A stretch of DNA of 64,000 nucleotides from Enterobacter ludwigii. GTDB taxonomy: Bacteria > Pseudomonadota > Gammaproteobacteria > Enterobacterales > Enterobacteriaceae. This document shows, piece by piece, positions 1 to 9,977 of the stretch. Where the stretch lies: NCBI GenBank assembly GCA_900068845.1, contig CEFQ01000004.1:186159-250158 (forward strand), in the 5' to 3' direction. Positions within the stretch are counted from its first letter, which is position 1; each line of letters opens with the position of its first letter. A model generated the notes under the pieces. That model had not been told where the DNA came from. It searched no databases and saw only the letters and a program-made list of their open reading frames with translations. The position numbers and the translations under genes were made by a program.

Positions 1-27
1 CTACGAGAAGAGTGGAAGCAAATATGA
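1..27 (+). CDS. nudF: ADP-ribose pyrophosphatase NudF, C-terminal end only (partial)
   Basis: The first 27 bases read in frame as LREEWKQI followed by TGA. The stop overlaps the ATG of the next gene in an ATGA arrangement. In E. coli the gene directly upstream of yqiB is nudF, whose product has a similar short basic/aromatic tail. The assignment rests on gene order plus this tail, because the rest of the gene lies outside the window. The overlap implies translational coupling with yqiB. Confidence 0.5.
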   Translation, partial: LREEWKQI

Positions 28-449
28 AACAGCGCTATACCCCTGACTTTCCCGAAATGATGCGTCTGTGCGAAACCAATTTCGCCCAGTTGCGTCGCCT
101 GCTGCCGCGCAATGATGAGGCGGGTGCATCGGTGATCTATCAGGTGAATGGCGCCAGCTATCAGCTCACCATCGAAGAATCAACGCGTTACACCACGCTG
201 GTAGAAGTGCGTCAGGTGGCGCCTGCAGTGAGCTACTGGAGCCTGCCCTCTATGTCGGTGCGGCTCTACCATGATGCGATGGTCGCTGAAGTGTGTTCCA
301 CTAAACAGATCTACCGTTTTAAAGCGCGCTATGATTATCCTAATAAAAAACTGCATCAGCGCGATGAAAAACATCAGATTAACCAGTTCCTTGCGGATTG
401 GTTGCGTTACTGCCTAGCGCACGGCGCTGTAGCAGTACCGGTCTGCTGA
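24..449 (+). CDS. yqiB: DUF1249 family protein YqiB
   Basis: A 141-residue protein of unknown biochemical role. The sequence closely follows E. coli YqiB throughout ([17 protein letters not shown] near the start, [20 protein letters not shown] near the end). The ATG at 24 matches the family start; an upstream GTG at 12 would add four residues and is less likely. No signal peptide or membrane segment is visible. It sits between nudF and cpdA as in other enterobacteria and overlaps nudF by four bases, so it is probably co-transcribed with them. Function is not inferred beyond family membership. Confidence 0.9.
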   Translation: MKQRYTPDFPEMMRLCETNFAQLRRLLPRNDEAGASVIYQVNGASYQLTIEESTRYTTLVEVRQVAPAVSYWSLPSMSVRLYHDAMVAEVCSTKQIYRFKARYDYPNKKLHQRDEKHQINQFLADWLRYCLAHGAVAVPVC

Positions 450-491
450 TAGCGTAAAACGCAACGATGGCGTGGAGATTAAGGAAACGCT

Positions 492-1319
492 TTGGATAGC
501 CTGCTAACTCTTCCTGCGCAAGATGGGTCTGATATCAGGATTCTACAAATCACAGATACCCATCTTTTTGCCGGAAAACATCAATCGCTGCTCGGGGTAA
601 ACACCTGGTCGAGTTTTGATGCGGTGCTGGATGCGATTGAGGTCCAACAGCGCCAGTATGATCTGATTATTGCCACTGGCGATCTCGCTCAGGATCATAC
701 CGTCGAAGCTTACCAACACTTTGTAGCAGGGATTAATCGTCTGCCGAAGCCGTGCGTCTGGCTGCCGGGTAATCACGATTTTCAGCCGGCCATGGTAAAT
801 ACGTTGGCTGATGCTGGCATCAAGTCAGATAAGCATGTTCTGTTAGGCGATCACTGGCAGTTAGTGTTGCTGGATAGCCAGGTATTTGGTGTACCGCACG
901 GTATGTTGAGTGAATATCAGCTGGAGTGGCTGGACACCGCGCTACGTAAGTATCCTGAGCGTCATACCTTGGTGCTGCTGCATCATCATCCGCTGGCTTC
1001 CGGTTGTACCTGGTTAGATCAGCACAGCTTGCGCAATCCACATCAGTTGGAAGCGGTACTGCAACACTTCCCGCGCGCGCGCAATTTGGTCTGTGGCCAC
1101 ATTCATCAGGAACTCGATCTTGACTGGCATGGCCGCCGCGTATTGGCTTCGCCATCGACCTGCGTTCAGTTCAAACCGCATTGCACCAACTTCACCATTG
1201 ATACGCTAGCTCCAGGCTGGCGCTGGTTCACCTTGCAGCCCGATGGCACGCTGGAAACCGAAGTGAACCGCCTGCAAAGTGACATGTTCCGCCCCGATCT
1301 TGACTCCGAGGGCTATTAG
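492..1319 (+). CDS. cpdA: 3',5'-cyclic-AMP phosphodiesterase CpdA
   Basis: A cytoplasmic metallophosphoesterase that hydrolyses cAMP to AMP and so damps CRP signalling. All class III signature blocks are visible in order: TDTH near residue 21, GDLAQD, GNHDF, HHHP and GHIH, which supply the dinuclear metal ligands. Length (275 aa) and C terminus (SEGY) match E. coli CpdA. The start is TTG at 492, preceded by an AAGGAAA ribosome-binding site; the E. coli gene also uses a non-ATG start. Three bases separate its stop from yqiA, so the two are probably co-translated. Confidence 0.95.
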   Translation: MDSLLTLPAQDGSDIRILQITDTHLFAGKHQSLLGVNTWSSFDAVLDAIEVQQRQYDLIIATGDLAQDHTVEAYQHFVAGINRLPKPCVWLPGNHDFQPAMVNTLADAGIKSDKHVLLGDHWQLVLLDSQVFGVPHGMLSEYQLEWLDTALRKYPERHTLVLLHHHPLASGCTWLDQHSLRNPHQLEAVLQHFPRARNLVCGHIHQELDLDWHGRRVLASPSTCVQFKPHCTNFTIDTLAPGWRWFTLQPDGTLETEVNRLQSDMFRPDLDSEGY

Positions 1320-1322
1320 GCA

Positions 1323-3846
<2,524 letters not shown>

Positions 3847-3852
3847 AAAAAG

Positions 3853-3873
3853 GGACGCTACGGCGTCCTTCTT
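3853..3873. terminator. Bidirectional rho-independent terminator between parE and the TPR-glycosyltransferase gene
   Basis: Stem GGACGC (3853-3858) and GCGTCC (3863-3868) around a TACG loop, with a T-run on the plus strand and an A-run (T-run on minus) on the other side. It lies between two convergent genes, so it can serve both. Confidence 0.85.
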
Positions 3874-5346
3874 TTATTGCTGCAATGCCTGCTTAATGCG
3901 TGCAATCACCGCATCCCACTCTTCTTCCTGCCCACGTGCAAACAGGCGCATCTGTGGATACCAGGGTGAATCTTCACGTCCTTCCAGCCAGCGCCAATCC
4001 CGTGCCCACGCGGGCAACATCACCCAGCAGGGCACGCCTAGCGCACCGGCCAAATGAATCACGGAGGTATCCACGCCAATCACCAGGTCCAGCTGAGCAA
4101 TCACCGCGGCGGTATCCTGATAATTTTTGAATTCCGAACCATAAGGCTGCAACTGGGGGAATGCTGTGACTTCCTCTTCACCTGCGCCTTTTTGCAAGCT
4201 TACCCAGTGTGTGTTGGGAAGTTCAAAAAGGGGGGAAAGCTGAGATAAGTTCGCCAGCGATCGCTGGCCATCGTTTTTATGCCCGGCTGATCCTTTCCAC
4301 ACAATGCCAATTTTCTTACCTGCCGCATTGATCGGCCACTGCATCTGCTGCTGTTCAGGGCTAAACAGATAAGGATGCTGCGTACAAAACGGTTGTGGTG
4401 AGTTGAGAAAATGCTGCGGTAAATCCAACAGCGAACACCAAAAATCGGCATGCGGCAGCGGCTGCTGCTTATCTTCACGCGTTAAATAATCATCTAAATG
4501 TGCCAGTGAAGAGATTAACGGTTTTAACCCAGCGCTGCCTATCATCACCACCTTAGCCGCATGCTTTTCACTTTTCACCCGTGACAGAAAGCGGCAAAAC
4601 TGAATCTCATCACCCAGCCCTTGTTCAGTGCGCACCAACAGCGTTTTACCGTGCAGATCTTCCCCTTGCCAATAACGGATGGGGAGTTCTGGTAAAGAGA
4701 AGAAGCGGTCAGGATTTTCTGGCGCATAGCGTGATTGGTAATGGCGCCAGCCATCAGAAAATTTACCCTGTTGTAGCAGCACCATGCCGAGCGCATTACT
4801 GCAGCGGCGATCGTTATGCCGTGTTTGCATCACTTGCTGCATCTGGCTTTCCGCTTGCTGCAGTTTGCCCATATGCGCCAGCACCGTGCTCAAGCCATAG
4901 CGTGCTTCGATATAATCCGGCTGAATGTGTAGCGCGAGTTGATACTGTTCAAGCGCGGCAGTGTAGCGATACTGTTTGTGCAGCAAAATCGCATAATTAT
5001 TGTGGCAGGCTGCATAAGCAGCATGCGCACGAAGCGCCGCTTGATAATGCTGTTCGGCTTCAGGCAGGCGATCGGCATCGTAGTGGGTTAACCCCATACC
5101 ATTGAGTAATCCTGCATCCTGCGGTGCTAATTTGAGCGCGCGCTGGTAATAGCGCTGCGCCAACTCCAAATCCCCGTTGCGTCTCGCCAACCGCGCGGCT
5201 TCATGTAGAAACCAGCCATCGTAAGGCGCCAATGTCAGATGAGCACGAATTTTACGCCAGGCTTCATCCTGTCGTCCTTGCTGCAACAACTGAGTTACCG
5301 CTTGCTGCTGGCGTAAATCGTTCCCCTTCCGGGATTTATGGCGCAT
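3874..5346 (-). CDS. TPR-repeat protein with GT-B glycosyltransferase-like C-terminal domain
   Basis: A 490-residue two-part protein. Residues from about 10 to 210 are tetratricopeptide repeats, with recurring A-x-x-YQ-A-L-x-x-P spacing. The C-terminal half carries motifs of the glycosyltransferase 9/41-like fold: TEQGLGDEIQF, IGIVWKGSAGHKND, and the sugar-nucleotide-binding-like block DLVIGVDTSVIHLAGALGVPCWVMLP. Proteins of this build are often annotated as O-linked glycosyltransferases of surface proteins, but the substrate cannot be read from sequence. I chose the ATG at 5346 rather than the upstream in-frame start, because conserved sequence begins there. It is convergent with parE and divergent from the LysR gene. 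The nearby large adhesins are conceivable substrates (inference only). Confidence 0.75.
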   Translation of the reverse strand: MRHKSRKGNDLRQQQAVTQLLQQGRQDEAWRKIRAHLTLAPYDGWFLHEAARLARRNGDLELAQRYYQRALKLAPQDAGLLNGMGLTHYDADRLPEAEQHYQAALRAHAAYAACHNNYAILLHKQYRYTAALEQYQLALHIQPDYIEARYGLSTVLAHMGKLQQAESQMQQVMQTRHNDRRCSNALGMVLLQQGKFSDGWRHYQSRYAPENPDRFFSLPELPIRYWQGEDLHGKTLLVRTEQGLGDEIQFCRFLSRVKSEKHAAKVVMIGSAGLKPLISSLAHLDDYLTREDKQQPLPHADFWCSLLDLPQHFLNSPQPFCTQHPYLFSPEQQQMQWPINAAGKKIGIVWKGSAGHKNDGQRSLANLSQLSPLFELPNTHWVSLQKGAGEEEVTAFPQLQPYGSEFKNYQDTAAVIAQLDLVIGVDTSVIHLAGALGVPCWVMLPAWARDWRWLEGREDSPWYPQMRLFARGQEEEWDAVIARIKQALQQ

Positions 5347-5440
5347 TGTGCTATCCTGCTGCGGTTGAAAATGGCGCAATTTACAGCACAAATGATCGTG
5401 GCGGAACTGAGACAGGTCTTGAACTCATCGTGCACATAGG

Positions 5441-6349
5441 ATGGATTTCGTGAAAATTACACTGGAAGAGCTACGTGCCTGGATTGCCGTGGTGGATACT
5501 GGCTCGATTACTGCCGCCGCCGAGCAGTTGGAGCAGACCAGTTCTGGTATTAGTCGTGCGCTCAGTCGGCTGGAAGGTAAATTACAAACCACCTTGATGC
5601 ATCGCACCACGCGACGGCTGGCGCTGACCGAAGAAGGCATGATTTTTCTCGACCATGCCCGACAAATTTTAGCGTCTGTTGAGCAAGCGGAAGAGCATAT
5701 TGCGCAGCGTCGGGACATCCCTTCGGGTCGGCTGCGCGTCAATGCCAACACCCCGTTTACGCTGCACGTGCTTGTGCCGCTGGTGGCTGAGTTCCGACAG
5801 CGCTATCCGCAGATTCAACTCGAACTTAATACTGATGATATTGTTATTGATCTGCTGGAGCAGCAGACCGATATCGCCATTAGGATTGGCGAACTGCGTG
5901 ATTCCACCCTTCGGGCGCGCGTTCTTGGCAGCAGCGCGATAAGGTTATTGGCCAGTCCAGCTTATCTGGAAAAGTTTGGCGCACCGCAAAATGTTGCCGC
6001 GCTGGCAGATCACCAATTATTAGGTTTTAGCCAGCTTGAAGCACATAACGTCTGGCCGGTTTGGCAGCGTGAAGGCGAGCTGTTGCGAATCAAACCAACA
6101 TTATGCGCCTCCAGTGGAGAAACGCTGCGTCAGCTAGCATTGGCCGGACAAGGAATTGTTCGTCTTTCAGACTTTGTTAGCCGTGAAGATCGCGCTCAAG
6201 GCCATCTAGTGCAGGTTTTGTCAGCGGAAACCCGTGAACTGCATCTTCCTGTCCATGCTGTGTATTATCGCAACCAATCGCTCAGTTCTCGCGTCACCTG
6301 TTTTCTGAATTTTTTACACGATAAAATTCAGGAAAATCATCTGTTATAG
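5441..6349 (+). CDS. LysR-family transcriptional regulator (YafC-like)
   Basis: A 302-residue LysR-type regulator. The N-terminal winged helix-turn-helix (about residues 5-64) has the typical block TGSITAAAEQLEQTSSGISRALSRLEGKL followed by HRTTRRLALTEEG. The remainder is a periplasmic-binding-like effector domain with GLRVNANTPF, DIAIRIGEL and GIVRLSDFV. Overall it resembles the YafC subgroup, with no known effector. It points away from the TPR-glycosyltransferase and toward the adhesin locus, so either neighbour could be its target. No target operator is proven. Confidence 0.85.
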   Translation: MDFVKITLEELRAWIAVVDTGSITAAAEQLEQTSSGISRALSRLEGKLQTTLMHRTTRRLALTEEGMIFLDHARQILASVEQAEEHIAQRRDIPSGRLRVNANTPFTLHVLVPLVAEFRQRYPQIQLELNTDDIVIDLLEQQTDIAIRIGELRDSTLRARVLGSSAIRLLASPAYLEKFGAPQNVAALADHQLLGFSQLEAHNVWPVWQREGELLRIKPTLCASSGETLRQLALAGQGIVRLSDFVSREDRAQGHLVQVLSAETRELHLPVHAVYYRNQSLSSRVTCFLNFLHDKIQENHLL

Positions 6350-6447
6350 CGTTTTTCTTACTTCCGAGCGCCACTCTCATTCCACATCGATTAGATATAA
6401 TCCTTCAATTATTCATATAGTTATTTAACTCTTTGTCTTTTCGACAA

Positions 6448-6473
6448 CGTTAGGAAATTTTTCTCGTCTAACG
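6448..6473. promoter_or_regulatory. Small inverted repeat upstream of the first adhesin gene
   Basis: CGTTAG (6448-6453) and CTAACG (6468-6473) form a perfect 6-bp dyad with a 14-bp AT-rich spacer. It lies in the intergenic gap between the LysR gene and the adhesin locus. This spacing could suit a dimeric regulator, but the dyad is short and could be chance. Confidence 0.25.
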
Positions 6474-6612
6474 GGACGTTTCTTATGTCTCAGAAATCCC
6501 TCTTTCCTGATTATGTCGCAACTTTGAGCCCACTTGCGTGGGTTTAGCCAGGGAGATTGCAGCGCTTGTACGCAATCGTGCAGTCAAAATTAATGTACGG
6601 AAGGGATTAACT

Positions 6613-8832
6613 ATGAACGTTTCGCCCGTGAGTGTTGCGGTTATTGATAAAAAGACAATAACGAAAGCGGAAGTAATGCGTGCTGGTAAGGATGGAAAAG
6701 CTGCAAAAATTCAAGCCATTACCAACGGAAAGTATTTGCTGACGCAGGGTAATGACGGCGTTGCGCCGGAAAACATTACCGTTAAGCGCGTAGGAAAAAA
6801 CCTGCTGGTGATGCTTGAAGGCTCTGATGCTAACAATCCGGACCTCATTATTGAGGATTTCTTTGCCAAATCGGGTTCACTGGTCGGTAAAGCAGAAGAT
6901 GGTGAAATGCATGCCTATGTTGCTACGGATGGTGATGCAGACCACGAAGCTGCCGCGCTGGCCGATGGTGAAACCGCTTCTCTTGCACTGGGTGAAGCTA
7001 CCGTTGATAGCGATGGCGGTTTTGCGCTGGCGACCGGTTTTGAATGGTCTCCAGCGCTGATTGCTTTAGGCGGATTAGCGGCCATTGCTGCGGCTGCAGG
7101 CCTTGGCTATGTAGCGGCAAAAGAGCAATACCAGGACAACAATAGTGATGGCAGCGGCAGCGGCGGTAAAGGCGGCGATGGCGGCAAAGGTGGTGAAGGC
7201 GGTGAAGGCGGTGAAGGTGGCGAAGGCGGCGGCGGTAGCGGTGGCCGCGCGGTTCAGATTCCTGTTGTTCAGGGCATGTATGATGATGTCGGTAGCGTGA
7301 CTGGCCTGATCGAGAAAGATGGCAGAACCGACGATACCAAACCGACGCTAAACGGTACCGGCACCAAAGGAAATGTCATCGAAATTTGGGATGGCGCAAC
7401 CAAAATTGGTGAAACAACCGTTGGAGAAAACGGTACCTGGTCATACACACCGGGTACAGCCTTAACGGCGGGTAATCACAGTATCACCACGCGCGAACGT
7501 AATGAAAAAGGCGTGGTAAGCGAGCCAAGTGAGGCATGGAAATTTGTCGTGGACCTGACGGCTCCCGCGAAAGGTGTCATCAACAATATGGTCGATGACA
7601 GCGTTAGCCCTGCGAAAGAAATCACCAATGGCGGCCTGACCAAAGACAACACGCCAACGTTGTCAGGTAAAGCTGAGGTGGGGTCAACGGTCGAAATTTG
7701 GCAGGATGGCAAGCTGATCGGCACGACGACAACCGATAGCCAGGGCAATTGGAAATTTACGACCCCAGCGTTAGAAGAAGGCAAGCACGATCTCAGCGCC
7801 GTGGTGGTGGATCGGGTCGGTAATAAATCGCTTCCGTCTGATCCATGGATAGTTGAGATCGATACGACCGCACCGGAAAATCAAGGTATCGGTAGCATTA
7901 CTGATAACGATGGTACTCCGATCGAGAACGGTGACGAAACGGAAGACAGCACCCCAACCTTCTCCGGTGAAGGTGAAAAGGGCGATATCATCAAAATCAT
8001 CGACAATGGCAACGTCATCGGCAGCACCATTGTGGACGATCAAGGTAAATGGACCTTCACGCCAGAGACACCGATTGGCAACGGCGAACATGAGTTCCAG
8101 ATCATCGAAGTGGATCCCGCCGGCAATGAATCAGCGCCATCCGACAAACTGATCATCGAAATTAACGATCCTGCCAATCCAGTTGACCCCGTTGATCCAG
8201 TAGATCCAGGCCAGGAAGTCATTCCAGATCCAAATGTGCCAGTCACGGGCACTATCGATAGGCTGTTCCAGGATAACAATGATGCCGGTGCAGAATTGCC
8301 AATTGGTAATGGCGGTGCGGCGAATGACTCTACCCTGATTGTTAAAGGTAGCGGTATGGCTGGCGATACAGTCTATCTGTGGATCACGGGCGAAAATGGT
8401 CACACCTATCACTCTACGGTGGTGGGCGCAGACGGTAAATGGACGTTCGAAACCCCAGAATTGATTGATGGTATTTATAACATTGAAGCCGCCTTTAAAA
8501 ATGCAGCGGGTGTCGTTACGGCTAAAACAGCTGTCTATGAAGTGGAAGTTGATACCATTCCTCCAGCAGTACCTGACATCGGATTATTTGCGCAAGGCAT
8601 CGAGGGAGTGGAGTTGTCAGAATTGCTGTCAGCGCAAGGTCAATCCCTGTTTAATGATCAGCCAGAAGAGAATGAATTACTGCACGATCTGAAAAACAGC
8701 TTGCTGAACGATATTACGTTCAATAATGGCGTGAATGATGTCGCGGCGGCGGGTGTATTAAACCTGAATAATGTTTCCGCGAATAACGTAGAGGAAATGT
8801 ATCAATTCCTGGATCAGACATCACACGACTAA
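6613..8832 (+). CDS. BapA-prefix Ig-like repeat adhesin (first adhesin of the locus)
   Basis: A 739-residue putative surface adhesin. Residues 1 to about 140 match the prefix-like domain at the start of BapA/LapF-type adhesins (starting MNVSPVSVAVIDKKT). A hydrophobic Gly/Ala segment follows (ALIALGGLAAIAAAAGLGYVAA), then a Gly-rich linker built of GGEGGEGG units. Four bacterial Ig-like repeats of about 100 residues come next, each ending near VEIDTTAPE or a variant, with a PVDPVDPVDP linker before the fourth. There is no Sec signal. The tail begins like that of the partner adhesin (VPDIG...SLF) but then diverges and lacks the usual secretion-tail residues. The ATG at 6613 has AAGGGATT upstream. 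No RTX nonapeptides and no type I secretion genes lie in the window. Confidence 0.82.
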   Translation: MNVSPVSVAVIDKKTITKAEVMRAGKDGKAAKIQAITNGKYLLTQGNDGVAPENITVKRVGKNLLVMLEGSDANNPDLIIEDFFAKSGSLVGKAEDGEMHAYVATDGDADHEAAALADGETASLALGEATVDSDGGFALATGFEWSPALIALGGLAAIAAAAGLGYVAAKEQYQDNNSDGSGSGGKGGDGGKGGEGGEGGEGGEGGGGSGGRAVQIPVVQGMYDDVGSVTGLIEKDGRTDDTKPTLNGTGTKGNVIEIWDGATKIGETTVGENGTWSYTPGTALTAGNHSITTRERNEKGVVSEPSEAWKFVVDLTAPAKGVINNMVDDSVSPAKEITNGGLTKDNTPTLSGKAEVGSTVEIWQDGKLIGTTTTDSQGNWKFTTPALEEGKHDLSAVVVDRVGNKSLPSDPWIVEIDTTAPENQGIGSITDNDGTPIENGDETEDSTPTFSGEGEKGDIIKIIDNGNVIGSTIVDDQGKWTFTPETPIGNGEHEFQIIEVDPAGNESAPSDKLIIEINDPANPVDPVDPVDPGQEVIPDPNVPVTGTIDRLFQDNNDAGAELPIGNGGAANDSTLIVKGSGMAGDTVYLWITGENGHTYHSTVVGADGKWTFETPELIDGIYNIEAAFKNAAGVVTAKTAVYEVEVDTIPPAVPDIGLFAQGIEGVELSELLSAQGQSLFNDQPEENELLHDLKNSLLNDITFNNGVNDVAAAGVLNLNNVSANNVEEMYQFLDQTSHD

Positions 8833-8851
8833 TTACTGAGATAAATAAGAA

Positions 8852-8873
8852 ACAGGTGTCTATTGGCACCTGT
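8852..8873 (+). other. Intercistronic hairpin between adhesin 1 and the OmpA-like gene
   Basis: ACAGGTG (8852-8858) pairs perfectly with CACCTGT (8867-8873) around an 8-nt loop. No T-run follows; instead the ribosome-binding site CTGGAG of the next gene comes directly after. This fits an RNA processing or stability hairpin, or a brake on readthrough, rather than a strong terminator. Confidence 0.6.
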
Positions 8874-8887
8874 CCTCTGGAGTTATT

Positions 8888-9766
8888 ATGAAAAATAAAT
8901 CTATTCTGATGTTGGCTGCATTTGCCTCATTGTCAGCAATGACGGTATTTAATGTGCAAGCAGAAAATAATTTCGGTCAAGCCTGGCGCTCTATGCCTGC
9001 CGCTGCGTCTGATCAAGTACGTATTGTTTATTATCGCCCAGTTGACGCAGTAGGTAATTCTCCCGCACATGTTTATGTTGATGGTGAATTCCAGACTGCA
9101 TTGCTGGCGGGTGGTTTCAACACCTTCTGTTTGGCTCCGGGTGTGCATTCTCTGGGTAGTTTTACCAATGATGCACCTTCGTATCAGGGTAAAGAGCAGC
9201 AACCCTGGCGCGATAACCTGGCGGCTGGCAAGACCTATTACATTCGTGCCAGTCTGGATGGTTCAGGTCGTCCTCTCGTGACCAGTGCAAATGATGCGCA
9301 GCAGCAGCTGGTTGGTACTCGTCAACAGACCCATATACTGTCGCGTGCTTCGTCGGTGATTAATTGCCAGGAAGGTACGACGCAATCCTATGACAATTAT
9401 GAATTTTCTTCAGATTTGCTGTTTAAATTTGCTAGCGCCAACAGCAGCGATATCTCGGACGAGGGTCATAAGGCTATTCAACAATTTGCAGCGATGCTTA
9501 AGCGCCAGTCGAATACCCAGGCGCATATTGTCGTCACCGGATTTACCGATCCTATCGGTGATGAGAATAGCAACATGAAATTGGGTCAGCTTCGTGCCGA
9601 TGCAATTAAGAAACTATTAGTTAAAAACGGTCTATCAGGCGCTAATATCACGACCCAAAGTATGGGAGAAAGCCAGGTCACTAAGCAATGTCAGGGGACA
9701 CGTAAAGAATTGGTTGCCTGCTACGCTAATGAACGTCGCGTTATAATTAGCGTTGAGAATAAATAA
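8888..9766 (+). CDS. OmpA-family outer-membrane/peptidoglycan-linked protein of the adhesin locus
   Basis: A 292-residue protein with a clear Sec signal peptide (about residues 1-25, MKNKSILMLAAFASLSAMTVFNVQA). A short beta-rich domain follows, with AHVYVDGEFQTALLAGGFNTFCLAPG. The C-terminal OmpA/MotB peptidoglycan-binding domain spans about residues 175-290 (VTGFTDPIGDENSNMKLGQLRADAIKKLL ... NERRVIISV). Asp and Arg residues typical of meso-DAP binding are present. No 8- or 16-strand porin barrel is evident. It lies between two Ig-repeat adhesin genes on the same strand, so it may anchor or help display them (inference). OmpA-like genes are common companions of Bap/Lap adhesin loci. Confidence 0.85.
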   Translation: MKNKSILMLAAFASLSAMTVFNVQAENNFGQAWRSMPAAASDQVRIVYYRPVDAVGNSPAHVYVDGEFQTALLAGGFNTFCLAPGVHSLGSFTNDAPSYQGKEQQPWRDNLAAGKTYYIRASLDGSGRPLVTSANDAQQQLVGTRQQTHILSRASSVINCQEGTTQSYDNYEFSSDLLFKFASANSSDISDEGHKAIQQFAAMLKRQSNTQAHIVVTGFTDPIGDENSNMKLGQLRADAIKKLLVKNGLSGANITTQSMGESQVTKQCQGTRKELVACYANERRVIISVENK

Positions 9767-9797
9767 TCCCGCTATAACTTTCTGAATGTTAACTGAA

Positions 9798-9829
9798 GGC
9801 CTTCCAATATTTATTGGCAGGCCGGTTTT
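9798..9829 (+). terminator. Terminator after the OmpA-like gene
   Basis: GGCCT-t-CCAAT pairs with ATTGG-c-AGGCC (stem 9798-9823, one internal mismatch), followed by GGTTTTA. It would end or attenuate transcripts before the second adhesin gene, so that gene probably has its own promoter in 9830-9977. Confidence 0.65.
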
Positions 9830-9926
9830 AATGATTTTAATTTTCGTTTAGTGAGCTAATTAATAAAGGATATTTGAGACGTGTCCTGTGTTAGGCATTT
9901 CACTAATTGAAAGAGAATAATTTCGT

Positions 9927-9944
9927 TCCGGAGGGATATCCGGA
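9927..9944 (+). promoter_or_regulatory. Dyad in the leader of the second adhesin gene
   Basis: The self-complementary hexamer TCCGGA occurs twice (9927-9932 and 9939-9944), separated by GGGATA, just upstream of the second adhesin start. It can form a 6-bp hairpin in the leader RNA or a two-site operator. No binding factor is known to me. Confidence 0.3.
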
Positions 9945-9977
9945 GCCCAATAACCCAACTTGAAAAGGAATGTGCTC

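Noticed and set aside
4581..5105. 174-codon open frame antisense to the TPR-glycosyltransferase
   Set aside because: No recognisable domain, and the sense-strand gene is clearly real.
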